From: Antiquaquibacter soli
GTDB lineage: Bacteria; Actinomycetota; Actinomycetes; Actinomycetales; Microbacteriaceae
Direction: 5' to 3'
Assembly: GCF_030580675.1 (NCBI RefSeq)
Contig: NZ_JAUQUB010000001.1
Coordinates: 1,364,001 to 1,428,000, forward strand
Length of the DNA: 64,000 nt
How positions within the stretch are numbered: the stretch's first letter is position 1; each line of letters starts with the position of its first letter. Below are positions 32,477 to 44,415 of the stretch, piece after piece. The notes beneath the pieces are model-generated. The model was not told the origin of the DNA, did no database searches, and saw nothing but the letters and a program-made list of their open reading frames with translations. A program made the translations under genes and the position numbers.

Positions 32477-34579
32477 GTGGCAGCTCTCCAATGGGATCCC
32501 ATTGACAACAAGGCCGTCGACACCGCGAGGATCCTCGCCGCCGACGCCGTGGAGAAGGTCGGCAACGGTCACCCGGGAACGGCGATGAGCCTCGCCCCCG
32601 CGGCGTACCTGCTCTTCCAGAAGGTCATGCGCCGCGACCCTGCGGACCAGCACTGGCTGGGTCGCGACCGCTTCATCCTCTCCGCGGGCCACAGCTCGCT
32701 CACGCAGTACGTCCAGCTCTACTTCGGCGGCTACGGCCTCGAGCTCGACGACCTCAAGGCCTTGCGCACGTGGGGTTCGAAGACCCCCGGCCACCCCGAG
32801 TACGGTCACACCGACGGCGTCGAGATCACCACGGGCCCCCTCGGCCAGGGCATCTCGTCCGCAGTCGGCTTCGCTTACGCGAGCCGCTTCGAGCGCGGGC
32901 TCTTCGACCCGGACGCCCCGGCGGGATCGAGCCCCTTCGACCACTTCGTCTACGTCATCGCCGGCGATGGCGACCTGCAGGAGGGGGTGTCCGCCGAAGC
33001 CTCGTCGCTCGCCGGCCACCAGCAGCTCGGCAACCTCATCGCGATCTACGACTCCAACCAGATCTCGATCGAGGACGACACCAACATCGCCTTCACCGAG
33101 GACGTGAAGGGGCGCTACGAGGCCTATCACTGGCACGTCCAGGTCGTCGACTGGAAGAAGACCGGCGAGTACGTCGAAGACGTCCAGGCCCTGTTCGACG
33201 CGATCGAAGCGGCCAAGGCCGTGACCGACAAGCCGTCGCTCATCATCCTCAAGACGATCATCGGCTGGCCGAGCCCGAAGAAGCAGAACACCGGGAAGAT
33301 CCACGGCTCCGCTCTCGGTGCCGAGGAGCTCGCGGGCGTCAAGGAGGTGCTCGGCTTCGACCCCGAGCAGACCTTCGAGGTCGCCGACGAGGTCATCGCT
33401 CACACTCGCAAGGCGCTCGAGCGCGGTGCGCAGGCGCACGCCGAATGGAATGAGCAGTTCGAGGCGTGGGCTGCGGCCAACCCCGAGCGCAAGGCGCTCC
33501 TCGACCGGATTCTGTCGGGCGCCCTGCCCGACGGCGTCGAGGAAGCCCTCCCCGTCTTCGAGGCCGGCAAGGATGTCTCGACCCGCGCCGCGTCCGGCAA
33601 GGTGCTCGGGGCGCTTGGCGCCGTCATCCCCGAGCTCTGGGGCGGCTCTGCCGACCTCGCCGAGTCGAACCTCACGACAATCGAGGGAGCCGCGTCGTTC
33701 ATCCCCGCCGAGCACTCGACGCACGAGTGGACGGGCACACCGTACGGCCGGGTCCTGCACTTCGGCATTCGCGAGCACGCGATGGGCGCGATCATCAACG
33801 GCATCGTGCTCCACGGAAACACCCGCGCGTACGGCGGCACGTTCCTCATCTTCAGCGACTACATGCGACCTGCGGTTCGACTCGCGGCACTCATGAAGGT
33901 CCCGTCGATCTTCGTGTGGACGCACGACTCCGTCGCGCTCGGCGAGGACGGACCCACCCACCAGCCGATCGAGCAGCTCTCGACGCTGCGCGCGATCCCG
34001 GGTCTCGACATCGTCCGCCCGGCCGACGCCAACGAGGTCGCGTACGCCTGGAAGACGATCCTCGAGCGCAGGCAGGGACCGGCGGGCATCGCTCTCTCGC
34101 GTCAGAACCTCCCGGTCTTCGAGCGCGGTGATGGCGCGGCATCCGGCGACACCTTCGCTGCCGCCTCGAACACCGCGAAGGGCGCCTACGTGCTCGCCGA
34201 GGCCCCCGGCGGCACGCCCGACGTGATCCTCATCGCGACGGGATCCGAGGTCCAGCTCGCCGTCGAGGCGCGCTCGGCCCTCCAGGCCGAGGGCATCAAC
34301 GCCCGCGTCGTGTCGGCGCCGAGCCTCGAATGGTTCGAGGAGCAGGATGCCGACTACCGCGAGTCGGTCCTCCCCGCCACGGTGAAGGCACGCGTGTCGG
34401 TCGAGGCGGGGCTCTCGCTCGGCTGGTCGAAGTACATCGGCGACGCCGGCCGCAGCGTGTCGATCGAGCACTTCGGTGCGTCGGCCGACTACAAGACCCT
34501 GTTCCGTGAGTTCGGAATCACCACCGAGGCCACCGTGGCCGCAGCCAAGGAGTCGCTCGCCGCCGTTCGCGGTCAGTGA
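32477..34579 (+). CDS. tkt: Transketolase
   Basis: This 700-residue enzyme transfers two-carbon units between sugar phosphates using thiamine diphosphate. Visible features are [14 protein letters not shown] with an active-site histidine, TTGPLGQG, and the TPP motif from GDGDLQEG through to DSNQISI. The central domain has [20 protein letters not shown] and [18 protein letters not shown]. The start is GTG. It begins a rightward operon tkt-tal-pgi-zwf-opcA-pgl for both branches of the pentose-phosphate pathway. gnd, rpe and rpi are not included. Confidence 0.97.
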   Translation: MAALQWDPIDNKAVDTARILAADAVEKVGNGHPGTAMSLAPAAYLLFQKVMRRDPADQHWLGRDRFILSAGHSSLTQYVQLYFGGYGLELDDLKALRTWGSKTPGHPEYGHTDGVEITTGPLGQGISSAVGFAYASRFERGLFDPDAPAGSSPFDHFVYVIAGDGDLQEGVSAEASSLAGHQQLGNLIAIYDSNQISIEDDTNIAFTEDVKGRYEAYHWHVQVVDWKKTGEYVEDVQALFDAIEAAKAVTDKPSLIILKTIIGWPSPKKQNTGKIHGSALGAEELAGVKEVLGFDPEQTFEVADEVIAHTRKALERGAQAHAEWNEQFEAWAAANPERKALLDRILSGALPDGVEEALPVFEAGKDVSTRAASGKVLGALGAVIPELWGGSADLAESNLTTIEGAASFIPAEHSTHEWTGTPYGRVLHFGIREHAMGAIINGIVLHGNTRAYGGTFLIFSDYMRPAVRLAALMKVPSIFVWTHDSVALGEDGPTHQPIEQLSTLRAIPGLDIVRPADANEVAYAWKTILERRQGPAGIALSRQNLPVFERGDGAASGDTFAAASNTAKGAYVLAEAPGGTPDVILIATGSEVQLAVEARSALQAEGINARVVSAPSLEWFEEQDADYRESVLPATVKARVSVEAGLSLGWSKYIGDAGRSVSIEHFGASADYKTLFREFGITTEATVAAAKESLAAVRGQ

Positions 34580-34599
34580 CGTCAGAGGAAAGAAGCACC

Positions 34600-35712
34600 A
34601 TGAGCACCGAGTCCCCCACCGCCGCTCTCTCCGCGCTCGGCGTCAGCATCTGGCTCGACGACCTGTCGCGCGACCGGATCCAGTCCGGCGGCCTTCAGTC
34701 GCTGATCGCCGAGCGCAATGTCGTCGGCGTCACCACGAACCCGACGATCTTCGCGACGGCGCTCGCCAAGGGCACGACCTACGACGCGCAGGTCGCCGAG
34801 CTCGCCGCCGCGGGCAAGAGCGTCACCGAGGCGGTCTTCGAGATCACCACGGACGACGTGGCGGCGGCGAGCGACATCTTCCGTCCCATCTTCGACTCGA
34901 CGGACGGATTCGACGGCCGCGTGTCGATCGAGGTCGAGCCGGGTCTCGCGCACGACGCCGCGGGGACGATCCAGCAGGCGAAGGAGCTGTGGGCTAAGGT
35001 CGACCGCCCCAACGCCATGATCAAGATTCCCGCCACCGTCGAGGGACTCGAGGCCATCACCGCCGTGATCGGGGCCGGGATCAGCGTCAACGTGACCCTG
35101 ATCTTCAGCCTCGAGCGGCACCGCGAGGTCATCGACGCCTACCTCGCCGGACTCGAGCAGGCGAAGGCCGCGGGCATCGACCTCTCGACGATCCACTCGG
35201 TCGCCTCGTTCTTCGTGTCGCGCGTCGACACGGAGATCGACAAGCGCCTCGAGGCGATCGGCACGGACGAGGCACTCGCGCTCAAGAGCAAGGCGGGCGT
35301 CGCGAACGCGCAGCTCGCCTACCAGGTCTACGAGGAGGCCTTCGCCACCGAGCGCGCCTCCGCGCTGCTCGCGGCGGGCGCCAACAAGCAGCGTCCGCTG
35401 TGGGCGTCGACCGGCGTCAAGGACCCGGCGCTGCCCGACACCCTCTATGTGACCGAGCTCGCCGTTCGCGAGACCGTCAACACCATGCCCGAGAAGACGC
35501 TCGAGGCGACCTTCGACCACGCCGTGGTCGAAGGCGACGCGGTCACCGGCTCGTACGAGAAGGCGGGTGCGACACTCGAGGCCCTCTCGGCGATCGGCAT
35601 CTCCTACGACGAGGTCACGGCGCTGCTCGAGAAGGAGGGCGTCGAGAAGTTCATCGTCTCCTGGAATGAGCTACTGGACACCGTTTCTGCGGCCCTCGAG
35701 GCCGCCAAGTGA
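34600..35712 (+). CDS. tal: Transaldolase
   Basis: The start at ATG 34600, preceded by a purine-rich AGAGGAAAGAAG, gives 370 residues. [15 protein letters not shown] is the N-terminal family motif. The Schiff-base lysine is Lys142 in NAMIKIPAT. The actinobacterial segment [20 protein letters not shown] follows. It moves a dihydroxyacetone unit between sugar phosphates. It lies 20 bases after tkt, and its TGA overlaps the GTG of pgi, so expression is coupled. Confidence 0.96.
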   Translation: MSTESPTAALSALGVSIWLDDLSRDRIQSGGLQSLIAERNVVGVTTNPTIFATALAKGTTYDAQVAELAAAGKSVTEAVFEITTDDVAAASDIFRPIFDSTDGFDGRVSIEVEPGLAHDAAGTIQQAKELWAKVDRPNAMIKIPATVEGLEAITAVIGAGISVNVTLIFSLERHREVIDAYLAGLEQAKAAGIDLSTIHSVASFFVSRVDTEIDKRLEAIGTDEALALKSKAGVANAQLAYQVYEEAFATERASALLAAGANKQRPLWASTGVKDPALPDTLYVTELAVRETVNTMPEKTLEATFDHAVVEGDAVTGSYEKAGATLEALSAIGISYDEVTALLEKEGVEKFIVSWNELLDTVSAALEAAK

Positions 35713-37307
35713 GCGTCAAGATCGCGGTCTCCGGCGCCGCGGCGGAGGCGGTCGACCGGGTCGTCCCCCAGCTCGTGAGCGACCTCGTCGCGAGCCGGAT
35801 CACCGGCGGTGACGCGACCCTGTGGGGACCCGACGCCGAGGACGAGTCGTCGAAGCGGCTCGGCTGGGTCGAGGCCGTCTCTGTCTCCCGTCCCCTCGTC
35901 GACGACATCTACGCGCTGCGGGACAAGCTGCGCGAGTCGGGAGTGGACCACATCGTCCTCGGGGGAATGGGGGGATCGTCCCTCGCACCCGAGGTCATCA
36001 CCCGCACCGCCGGTGTCGACCTCACGGTCCTCGACTCGACGGACCCCGCCCAGGTGCTCTCCGCGCTCGGCGACCGTATCGCGACGACCGCCGTCGTCAT
36101 CTCCTCTAAGTCGGGCTCCACCGTCGAGACCGACAGCCAGAAGCGCATCTACGAGAAGTACTTCTCCGAGGCCGGCATCGACCCCCTGGAGCGCATCGTC
36201 GTCGTTACCGACCCCGGTTCCCCGCTCGACGTCGCCGCTCGGGAGACCGGGTACCGGGTGTTCAACGCCGACCCGACCGTCGGAGGCCGCTACTCGGCTC
36301 TCACCGCCTTCGGGCTCGTCCCCTCGGGTCTCGCCGGCGTCGACCTCGAGGAGCTACTCGACGAGGCCGAGGCCATGTCCATCGAGCTCGCGATCGACTC
36401 CCCCACGAACCCCGGACTTGTGCTCGGGGCTGCCATTGCGGGCACCAAGCCGCTCAAGGACAAGCTCGGCATCGTGCCTGACGGCACCCACATCCTCGGT
36501 TTCGGCGACTGGGCGGAACAGCTCATCGCGGAGTCGACGGGCAAGCTCGGCACGGGCATCCTGCCCGTCGTCCTCGACGTCGACTCGCCCGAGCTCTCGG
36601 AGAACCTCGCCGACCTGCAGATCGTCCGCCTGGTCGGAGACTGGGATGACACGCGCGAGGTCGCCGAGGGCGAGATCGAGATCACGGGCACGCTGGGCGC
36701 TCAGCTCCTGACCTGGGAGTACGCGACCGCGGTCGCCGGCCGACTGCTCGGGATCAACCCGTTCGACCAGCCCGACGTCGAGTCGGCGAAGATTGCGACG
36801 CGAGCCCTCATCGACCACCCCTCCGCTCCCCCGGCGCCCGCCTTCGTCGTGGGCGACATCGAGGTGCGCGGCACGGCTGACGTCGTCTCCGACGCGACCG
36901 ATCTTGCGGGGGCCGTCTCGGCCCTCCTGTCGCACCTGACCGAGGACGGCTACGTGGCGATCCAGGCCTACGTCGACCGCGTCGCCCACCCCGGGCTTGC
37001 CGCCCTGCGCGACGAGCTCGCAGCGCGCGCTCACCGACCGGTGACCTTCGGCTGGGGGCCGCGATTCCTGCACTCCACGGGTCAGTTCCACAAGGGTGGT
37101 CCTGCTGTCGGTGTGTTCCTCCAGATCACGACGGTGGAGGACGAGGACCTGCAGATCCCGGACCGCCCGTTCACCTTCGGCCAGCTCATCCGGGCGCAGG
37201 CCGATGGCGACGCGAGCGTGCTCGCCGACCACGGCCGGCCCGTGCTCAGCCTGACGCTGCGCAACCCCGCGGCATCCATCCCGCTCGTCTTCGACGCGCT
37301 CGCGTAG
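35709..37307 (+). CDS. pgi: Glucose-6-phosphate isomerase
   Basis: This 532-residue protein has two SIS-type sugar isomerase domains. The phosphate-binding loop appears as [15 protein letters not shown] near residue 137, and GLPWAxx-like bases are replaced by the actinobacterial form seen in [17 protein letters not shown] near the C-terminus. It interconverts glucose-6-phosphate and fructose-6-phosphate. The start is a GTG that overlaps the tal stop. Members of this subgroup resemble the fused Tal/Pgi proteins of other bacteria, which fits the coupled genes here. Confidence 0.92.
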   Translation: MSVKIAVSGAAAEAVDRVVPQLVSDLVASRITGGDATLWGPDAEDESSKRLGWVEAVSVSRPLVDDIYALRDKLRESGVDHIVLGGMGGSSLAPEVITRTAGVDLTVLDSTDPAQVLSALGDRIATTAVVISSKSGSTVETDSQKRIYEKYFSEAGIDPLERIVVVTDPGSPLDVAARETGYRVFNADPTVGGRYSALTAFGLVPSGLAGVDLEELLDEAEAMSIELAIDSPTNPGLVLGAAIAGTKPLKDKLGIVPDGTHILGFGDWAEQLIAESTGKLGTGILPVVLDVDSPELSENLADLQIVRLVGDWDDTREVAEGEIEITGTLGAQLLTWEYATAVAGRLLGINPFDQPDVESAKIATRALIDHPSAPPAPAFVVGDIEVRGTADVVSDATDLAGAVSALLSHLTEDGYVAIQAYVDRVAHPGLAALRDELAARAHRPVTFGWGPRFLHSTGQFHKGGPAVGVFLQITTVEDEDLQIPDRPFTFGQLIRAQADGDASVLADHGRPVLSLTLRNPAASIPLVFDALA

Positions 37308-37325
37308 CGCGGGGCCAGGAGTTCC

Positions 37326-38867
37326 ATGTCACCCGTGCAGATCACGGCCGGCTTCAACCCACTGCGGCTCCCGTCGGACCGGCGGCTGAACCGGATCGCC
37401 GGCCCGAGCGGCCTCATCATCTTCGGAGTGACGGGCGACCTGTCGCGCAAGAAGCTCATGCCGGCCGTCTACGACCTCGCCAACCGCGGACTCCTCCCGC
37501 CCGGGTTCGCTCTGGTGGGATTCGCCCGCCGAGAGTGGGAGGACCAGGACTTCGCCCAGGTCGTCCACGACGCGGTCAAGCAGTACTCGCGCACCCCGTT
37601 CGATGAGGACGTCTGGAACCAGCTCGCGACGGGCATCCGCTTCGTCCAGGGCGAGTTCGACGACGCGGCAGCCTTCGGCCGGCTCAAGGAGACGATCGAC
37701 GAGCTCGACCGGGATCGCGGGACGATGGGCAATCACGCCTTCTACCTCTCGATCCCGCCGAAGTCGTTCCCTCAGGTCACCGAGCAGCTGCGCAACTCGG
37801 GACTCGCTGAGCAGAAAGACGGGCAGTGGCGCAGGGTGGTCATCGAGAAGCCCTTCGGGAGCGACCTCGTCACCGCGCGCGAGCTCAACGACGTCGTCGA
37901 GTCGGTCTTCCCGCCGGACAGCGTCTTCCGCATCGACCACTACCTCGGCAAGGAGACGGTCCAGAACATCCTCGCGCTGCGCTTCGCGAACCAGCTCTAC
38001 GAACCCATCTGGAACGCCAACTACGTCGACCACGTGCAGATCACGATGGCCGAGGACGTGGGCGTCGGCGGTCGTGCCGGCTACTACGACGGCATCGGCG
38101 CGGCGCGCGACGTCATCCAGAACCACCTGCTTCAGCTCCTCGCTCTCACGGCGATGGAGGAGCCGGTCTCCTTCGAGGCCTCGCACCTGCGGGCCGAGAA
38201 GGAGAAGGTGCTCTCGGCGGTGCGACTGCCGAAGGACCTCGCCGCCCACACCGCCCGCGGCCAGTACTCCGGCGGTTGGGCCGGAGGCGAGAAGGTCATC
38301 GGCTTCCTCGACGAGGAGGGGATGAACCCCCAGTCGACCACGGAGACATATGCCGCGATGCGGCTCGACATCGACACCCGCCGGTGGGCAGGCGTGCCGT
38401 TCTACCTGCGCACGGGCAAGCGACTCGGCCGCCGTGTCACCGAGATCGCCGTCGTCTTCAAGCGTGCCCCGCAGTACTTGTTCGAGGAGAGCCAGACCGC
38501 TGCTCTCGGTCAGAACGCGCTCGTCATCCGCGTCCAGCCCGACGAGGGTGTGACCATCCGCTTCGGCTCGAAGGTGCCGGGAGCCGGGATGCAGGTGCGC
38601 GACGTGACGATGGACTTCGGGTATGGGCACGCCTTCACCGAGGCGAGCCCCGAGGCATACGAGCGGCTCATCCTCGACGTCCTGCTCGGCGACCCGCCGC
38701 TCTTCCCGCGGCACGAGGAGGTCGAGCTCAGTTGGAAGATCCTCGACCCGATCGAGGAGTTCTGGGCGACGCAGGGTCAGCCCGAGCAGTACCGTCCGGG
38801 AACGTGGGGACCGGCATCCGCCGACGACCTCATGGCTCGCGACGGCCGTACCTGGAGGCGTCCATGA
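37326..38867 (+). CDS. zwf: Glucose-6-phosphate dehydrogenase
   Basis: This 513-residue enzyme oxidises glucose-6-phosphate to 6-phosphogluconolactone with NADP. The cofactor loop is GVTGDLSRKKLMPAVYDLAN. The active-site motif is FRIDHYLGKETVQN, with the catalytic histidine region nearby. YVDHVQITMAEDVGVGGR is the conserved subunit segment. An AGGAG precedes the ATG. It overlaps opcA by four bases (ATGA). OpcA-dependent activation is typical for actinobacterial Zwf. Confidence 0.97.
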   Translation: MSPVQITAGFNPLRLPSDRRLNRIAGPSGLIIFGVTGDLSRKKLMPAVYDLANRGLLPPGFALVGFARREWEDQDFAQVVHDAVKQYSRTPFDEDVWNQLATGIRFVQGEFDDAAAFGRLKETIDELDRDRGTMGNHAFYLSIPPKSFPQVTEQLRNSGLAEQKDGQWRRVVIEKPFGSDLVTARELNDVVESVFPPDSVFRIDHYLGKETVQNILALRFANQLYEPIWNANYVDHVQITMAEDVGVGGRAGYYDGIGAARDVIQNHLLQLLALTAMEEPVSFEASHLRAEKEKVLSAVRLPKDLAAHTARGQYSGGWAGGEKVIGFLDEEGMNPQSTTETYAAMRLDIDTRRWAGVPFYLRTGKRLGRRVTEIAVVFKRAPQYLFEESQTAALGQNALVIRVQPDEGVTIRFGSKVPGAGMQVRDVTMDFGYGHAFTEASPEAYERLILDVLLGDPPLFPRHEEVELSWKILDPIEEFWATQGQPEQYRPGTWGPASADDLMARDGRTWRRP

Positions 38868-39802
38868 TCGTCGACCTGCCCAACACGACGACGAGCGCGA
38901 TCTCGAAGACGCTCGTGAAGATCCGCGAAGAGGGTGGCGCAGTCGCCCTCGGTCGAGTGCTGACGCTCATCATCTCGACCAAGCCGGGCAACGAGGAGGA
39001 GGCGATCGAGGCCGCCAACGACGCCTCCCGCGAGCACCCGATGCGCGTCATCGTGGTCTCCCGCGGAGATGTCGGATCGTCCGACTCCCGTGTCGATGCC
39101 CAGATCCGCGTCGGCGGCGACGCCGGAGCGAGTGAGGTCATCGTCGTCCGCGCGACCGGAGACGCCGCTCTCGACGAGGAGAGCCTCGTCATGGGTCTCC
39201 TGCTCCCCGACGCCCCTGTGGTGGCGTGGTGGCCCGGCGAGGCCCCGGATCGCGTCTCCGAATCGGCGATCGGACGCATCGCCCAGCGCCGGATCACGGA
39301 TGCCGCGGCGAGCGATGACCCGCTTGCCGCGCTGGACCGGCTCGCCGGCGCGTACCGGCCCGGTGACACCGACTTCGCCTGGACCCGGTTGACGCTGTGG
39401 CGCGCCCAGCTCGCCGCTGTGCTCGACCAGCCTCCGTACGTTCCCGTCACGGCGATCGAAGTCCACGGCGCGTCGGACTCCCCCTCCACGGTGCTGCTCG
39501 CCGCGTGGCTGCAGCTCCAGCTCGGTGTGGAGGTCGAGCTTGTCATGGGCGAGGCATCCCGCGGCTCGACGGGGATCGTCGGAGTGCATCTCACCCGGTC
39601 CAACGGCCAGATCCGCCTCGACCGGACGGCGGTCAACATCGCCACCCTCGTTCAGCCCGACCAGCCGACGCACGACATCTCGCTGCCCCGACGCAACCTG
39701 CGTGACTGCCTCGCCGAGGAGCTGCGCCGCCTCGACCCGGATGACCTGTACGGCGAGGTCATCCGCCGGGGCGTTCCCGCTCTCTCGCACCCGGTCGCGT
39801 AA
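38864..39802 (+). CDS. opcA: Glucose-6-phosphate dehydrogenase assembly protein OpcA
   Basis: The start at ATG 38864 overlaps the zwf stop, giving 312 residues. The opening MIVDLPNTTTSAISKTLVKI and the middle PDAPVVAWWPGEAP are typical of the actinobacterial and cyanobacterial OpcA family. OpcA promotes assembly and redox control of Zwf. It ends with TAA ten bases before pgl. Confidence 0.94.
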   Translation: MIVDLPNTTTSAISKTLVKIREEGGAVALGRVLTLIISTKPGNEEEAIEAANDASREHPMRVIVVSRGDVGSSDSRVDAQIRVGGDAGASEVIVVRATGDAALDEESLVMGLLLPDAPVVAWWPGEAPDRVSESAIGRIAQRRITDAAASDDPLAALDRLAGAYRPGDTDFAWTRLTLWRAQLAAVLDQPPYVPVTAIEVHGASDSPSTVLLAAWLQLQLGVEVELVMGEASRGSTGIVGVHLTRSNGQIRLDRTAVNIATLVQPDQPTHDISLPRRNLRDCLAEELRRLDPDDLYGEVIRRGVPALSHPVA

Positions 39803-39805
39803 GGT
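39800..39805 (+). promoter_or_regulatory. Possible internal -10 for pgl (ambiguous)
   Basis: TAAGGT ends seven bases before the pgl ATG. Its TAA is also the opcA stop codon, so the match may be chance. Confidence 0.2.
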
Positions 39806-39812
39806 CGAAGGT

Positions 39813-40607
39813 ATGAGCAACGAACGCCGGGTGATCGTGCACCCGGACAAGGAGACCCTCGCGGGCTCCGTCGCCGCCCGATTCCTCACCAAGGTCGTGG
39901 ACCTCATCGCCGAGTTCGACGAGGCGACCGTGGTGCTCACGGGAGGGTCCATGGGAATCGCGGTCCTCGCCGCGATCAACGCCTCTCCGGCACGCGACAG
40001 CGTCGACTGGTCGCGAGTGAACGTGTGGTGGGGTGACGAGCGATTTCTCCCCGAGGGCGATCCCGAGCGGAACGAGACCCAGGCGCGCGAGGCTCTCCTC
40101 GACCACGTGCCGCTCGACCCCGCTCGGGTCCACCCGTTCGCCCGATCCGACGCGGGTATCGACCTGGATGCTGCGGCCGCGGCGTATGCGGAGGAGCTCG
40201 CCGAGCACGCCGCCCGCGACTCGCGCCAGCCCCACTTCGACATCACGTTCCTCGGGATGGGCCCCGACGGCCACATCGCGTCGCTCTTCCCAGAGCGGTC
40301 GGGCATCCGTGAGCGGGAGGCCACCGTCCTCGCGGTCCGCAACTCCCCCAAGCCGCCGCCGGAGCGGCTCAGCCTCACTCTGCCGGTGATCAACTCCTCC
40401 GCGCGCATCTGGCTCGTCGTCGCGGGCCAGGACAAGGCTGCGGCGTTGGGACTTACTCTCGCGGGAGCGAGCATCAACGAGGTTCCCGCTGCCGGCGTCG
40501 AGGGCCGTCGTCGCACCCTGTTCTTCGTCGACGGAGAGGCCGCGGCCGAGGTTCCCGAGAACCTGATCGACCCCGGTCAATTCTGGACCGGGGCCGACGA
40601 GGGATAG
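39813..40607 (+). CDS. pgl: 6-phosphogluconolactonase
   Basis: The start at ATG 39813 gives 264 residues. Family motifs are VLTGGSMGIAVL, the substrate loop VNVWWGDERFLPEGDPERNE, and FLGMGPDGHIASLFP with the catalytic histidine. It hydrolyses the lactone made by Zwf. It is the last gene of the pentose-phosphate operon. Its final codons carry an 8-bp hairpin (40571-40593) that may act as a terminator facing rbpA. Confidence 0.95.
   Translation: MSNERRVIVHPDKETLAGSVAARFLTKVVDLIAEFDEATVVLTGGSMGIAVLAAINASPARDSVDWSRVNVWWGDERFLPEGDPERNETQAREALLDHVPLDPARVHPFARSDAGIDLDAAAAAYAEELAEHAARDSRQPHFDITFLGMGPDGHIASLFPERSGIREREATVLAVRNSPKPPPERLSLTLPVINSSARIWLVVAGQDKAAALGLTLAGASINEVPAAGVEGRRRTLFFVDGEAAAEVPENLIDPGQFWTGADEG
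40571..40593. terminator. Possible hairpin terminator inside the end of pgl
   Basis: CCCCGGTC at 40571-40578 pairs with its complement at 40586-40593 around a 7-base loop. It lies between convergent pgl and rbpA, whose stops are 12 bases apart. There is no T-tract, so it is only a candidate. Confidence 0.35.
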
Positions 40608-40619
40608 ACGAAAGGGACG

Positions 40620-40979
40620 TCAGCCCGCGGTGCCGCGGCGCTCGCGCAGCTGGGTGAGCGCCTCCTCGAGGAGCTGCTCCGCCTCCGACTCGGAGCGGCG
40701 CTCCTTCACGTAGGCGAGGTGGGTCTTGTACGGCTCGAGCTTCGCCACCGACGGAGGGTTGTCCTTATCGCGCCCGGCCGGCAGACCGGTGGACGGGGAG
40801 TCGATGATGTCGGGGATCTCCTCGTCCGGGAGGTTCGCCGCGAAGTAGCGGACGGTCTCGTTGCCGAGTTCATCCCAGTAGGAGACGGCGATCCGGTCCG
40901 CGTGATACCCGCGGTCCTGCTCGCCCATCGGACCCGCGCCGACGCGGGACCCTCGGATTGCGCTGCCTCCCGAAGCCAT
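40620..40979 (-). CDS. rbpA: RNA polymerase-binding protein RbpA
   Basis: This 119-residue actinobacterial transcription factor has the usual order: a flexible basic N-terminus (SAIRGSRVGAGPMGEQDRG), a core domain (RIAVSYWDELGNETVRYFAA), a basic linker (AGRDKDNPP) and a C-terminal sigma-interacting helix (KTHLAYVKERRSESEAEQLL). It binds sigma and stabilises open complexes, with known effects on rifampicin response. AAAGGA precedes the ATG. It is the last gene of the leftward gap-pgk-tpiA-secG-rbpA block. Confidence 0.95.
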   Translation of the reverse strand: MASGGSAIRGSRVGAGPMGEQDRGYHADRIAVSYWDELGNETVRYFAANLPDEEIPDIIDSPSTGLPAGRDKDNPPSVAKLEPYKTHLAYVKERRSESEAEQLLEEALTQLRERRGTAG

Positions 40980-41000
40980 TGGTGTCCTTTCGCTGAGCGA

Positions 41001-41246
41001 CTACGCGCTGAACTTGGTGATGAGGCCGAGGACCACGATGCACGCGATCCAGACGACCGCGAGGATGACCGTGATGCGGTTGAGATTGCGCTCAGCGACG
41101 CCCGACGCGCCCAGGTTGGAGGTCACGCCGCCGCCGAACATGTCGGACAGACCGCCTCCGCGGCCGCGGTGCAGCAGGATGAGCAGGGTCAGCAGCAGGG
41201 ACGTGATGCCCAGGATGACCTGCAGCACTACCTGGAGAATTTCCAC
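41001..41246 (-). CDS. secG: Preprotein translocase subunit SecG
   Basis: The start at GTG 41246 gives 81 residues with two transmembrane helices (about 4-22 and 56-75). The connecting cytosolic loop is HRGRGGGLSDMFGGG, the SecG hallmark. SecG supports SecYEG protein export. Longer open frames upstream add unrelated residues. An AAAGG lies just upstream. It follows tpiA by 46 bases on the same strand, as in many actinobacteria. Confidence 0.93.
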   Translation of the reverse strand: MEILQVVLQVILGITSLLLTLLILLHRGRGGGLSDMFGGGVTSNLGASGVAERNLNRITVILAVVWIACIVVLGLITKFSA

Positions 41247-41292
41247 GGGAAACCTTTCGATGCGGCCCGGCAAGGCCAGCGACAAGTATATG

Positions 41293-42093
41293 TCAGGTGC
41301 CGACGTGCTTCTGGAAGCGCGCGATGCTCGCGAACTCGGCGACATCGAGGCTCGCGCCGCCGACGAGCGCACCATCGACGTTGGGCTCCCGCATGAGGGA
41401 CGCGATGTTGTTCGCCTTGACCGAACCCCCGTAGAGGATGCGGGTCGCATCCGCCGTCTCCTGCCCGAAGAGCTCCGCGAGCGTCTCACGAAGCTTCACC
41501 GCGACCTGCTCGGCCTGCTCCGGAGTCGCCGCCTGGCCCGATCCGATCGCCCAGACGGGCTCGTAGGCCACCACGATCTCGGGAGACCCGGACAGACCCT
41601 CGAGGGCGGCCCTCAACTGGGCGACGGGGACCGCGCTGGGGCCGTGCTGCTCGAGGTCCTCCGCCGTCTCTCCGACGCACAGGACGGGCACGAGACCGTG
41701 GCGGATGGCGGCGGCCACCTTGCGCGCGAGCTGCTCGTCGGTCTCGCCGTGCAACGTGCGCCGCTCGGAGTGGCCGATGATCACGTAGGTGCACTCCAAC
41801 GCCTTGAGGAAGGCGCCGGAGATCTCACCCGTGTAGGCGCCGGAGTCGTGCTCCGAGACATCCTGGGCTCCGTAGACGACGTCGAGCTTGTCGGCGGAGA
41901 CGAGGGTCTGCACCGAGCGCAGGTCGGTGAACGGCGGGAACACCGCAACCTCGGCGCCCTTGGCGTCGAAGTCGTGGTTGGCGTCCTTCAGGGTCCACGC
42001 GAGCTTCTGCACCGTCGCGATCGCCTGCAGGTGGTCGAGGTTCATCTTCCAGTTGCCCGCGATGAGCGGGACACGGGAGTGCTTCACTGCCAT
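41293..42093 (-). CDS. tpiA: Triose-phosphate isomerase
   Basis: This 266-residue TIM-barrel enzyme has the catalytic lysine in AGNWKMNLD, the histidine in VIIGHSERR and the glutamate in [12 protein letters not shown]. The phosphate loop reads [11 protein letters not shown]. It interconverts dihydroxyacetone phosphate and glyceraldehyde-3-phosphate. The start overlaps the 3' end of pgk by ten bases. Confidence 0.97.
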   Translation of the reverse strand: MAVKHSRVPLIAGNWKMNLDHLQAIATVQKLAWTLKDANHDFDAKGAEVAVFPPFTDLRSVQTLVSADKLDVVYGAQDVSEHDSGAYTGEISGAFLKALECTYVIIGHSERRTLHGETDEQLARKVAAAIRHGLVPVLCVGETAEDLEQHGPSAVPVAQLRAALEGLSGSPEIVVAYEPVWAIGSGQAATPEQAEQVAVKLRETLAELFGQETADATRILYGGSVKANNIASLMREPNVDGALVGGASLDVAEFASIARFQKHVGT

Positions 42094-43298
42094 CCAAGGA
42101 CCTCCAGTCCAGGCAGCCGCTTGCCCTCGAGGAACTCGAGGCTCGCGCCGCCGCCGGTTGAGATGTGGCCGAACTCGTCGTCCGAGAACCCTAGTGCGCG
42201 TACCGCCGCTGCGGAGTCGCCGCCGCCGACCACGCCGAAGCCGTCGAACTCCGTGAGCGCCTGAGCGACAGCGCGCGTTCCCGCGGCGAAGGGGGCGAGC
42301 TCGAACACGCCCATCGGGCCGTTCCAGAAGACCGTCTTCGACGACCGGATGCGCTCGGCGAAAGCAGCGGCGGACTGGGGACCGATGTCGAGACCGAGCC
42401 CGGACTCCCCGAACGGGGTCTGCTCGATCGCGTCGGCCTGGGCGACCACGTGCTCCGCGTCCGCGCCGAACTTCGACGCGACGACGACGTCCGTGGGCAG
42501 GACGAGGTCGACGCCGAGTTCCTCAGCCCGGGCCAGGTAGCCCTTCACCGTGTCGACCTGGTCGGCCTCCAGCAGGCTGGATGCCACGGCGTGGCCCTGC
42601 GCGTACAGGAAGGTGAAGAGCATCCCCCCGCCGACGAGCAGGGCGTCCACGCGGGGTAGGAGCGCGTCGATGACGCTGAGCTTGTCGGAGACCTTGGAGC
42701 CGCCCAGGACGACCGTGTAGGGCTTCTCCGGCGACACCGTGAGGCGCTCGAGCACCCCGAGCTCCTGCTCGATCAGCAGTCCCGCCGCGCTCGGCAGCGC
42801 CTCCGCGAGCTCGAACACGCTCGCCTGCTTCCGATGAACCACGCCGAAACCGTCCGAGACGAAGGCGTCGCCGAATCGTGCGAGCTTCGCGGCGAAGGCG
42901 GCGCGCTGCTCGGCATCCTTGGACGTCTCCGGGGAGTTGAAGCGCAGGTTCTCCAGGAGGGCGACTCCCCCGTCCTCGAGGCCGTCGACGGCCTCCTCAG
43001 CGGCGGATCCGACCGTGTCGTGCGCGAACACGACAGGCTTGCCGAGGAGCTCGCACAGCCTCTGGGCGACGGGCTCGAGGCTGTACCGGGCATCCGGCTC
43101 GCCGTCGGGCCGGCCGAGGTGCGACACGATGATGACGCGCGCGCCGGCGTGGATGAGGGCGTTGAGCGTCGGCAGGGACGCGCGGATGCGGCCATCGTCG
43201 GTGATCTGACCGTCCTTGAGGGGGACGTTCAGATCGCACCGGACGATGACCCGCTTTCCGCGCAGATCCCCGAGCGAGGCGAGGGTGCGGATCGACAT
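42084..43298 (-). CDS. pgk: Phosphoglycerate kinase
   Basis: This 404-residue two-domain kinase has [19 protein letters not shown] at the N-terminus and substrate-binding [10 protein letters not shown]. The nucleotide domain has [20 protein letters not shown] and [10 protein letters not shown], with [14 protein letters not shown] near the end. It makes ATP from 1,3-bisphosphoglycerate. It lies 12 bases after gap and overlaps tpiA. Confidence 0.97.
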   Translation of the reverse strand: MSIRTLASLGDLRGKRVIVRCDLNVPLKDGQITDDGRIRASLPTLNALIHAGARVIIVSHLGRPDGEPDARYSLEPVAQRLCELLGKPVVFAHDTVGSAAEEAVDGLEDGGVALLENLRFNSPETSKDAEQRAAFAAKLARFGDAFVSDGFGVVHRKQASVFELAEALPSAAGLLIEQELGVLERLTVSPEKPYTVVLGGSKVSDKLSVIDALLPRVDALLVGGGMLFTFLYAQGHAVASSLLEADQVDTVKGYLARAEELGVDLVLPTDVVVASKFGADAEHVVAQADAIEQTPFGESGLGLDIGPQSAAAFAERIRSSKTVFWNGPMGVFELAPFAAGTRAVAQALTEFDGFGVVGGGDSAAAVRALGFSDDEFGHISTGGGASLEFLEGKRLPGLEVLGWQ

Positions 43299-43310
43299 GG
43301 CCGTGCGCGA

Positions 43311-44354
<1,044 letters not shown>

Positions 44355-44382
44355 TCATTGGCGATTGTGGTGGTGGAAAAGA

Positions 44383-44408
44383 GTGGCCGGGGCTCTCGCC
44401 CCGGCCAC
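44383..44408 (-). terminator. Rho-independent terminator of sodA
   Basis: There is a perfect 11-bp stem (GTGGCCGGGGC with its complement) around TCTC. On the minus strand it is followed by TCTTTTCC. It starts eight bases after the sodA stop codon. Confidence 0.85.
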
Positions 44409-44415
44409 GATGCCG

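Noticed and set aside
32312-34471. 719-codon minus-strand frame across transketolase
   Set aside because: It mirrors tkt, has no family motif, and arises from the GC-rich third codon positions of the real gene.
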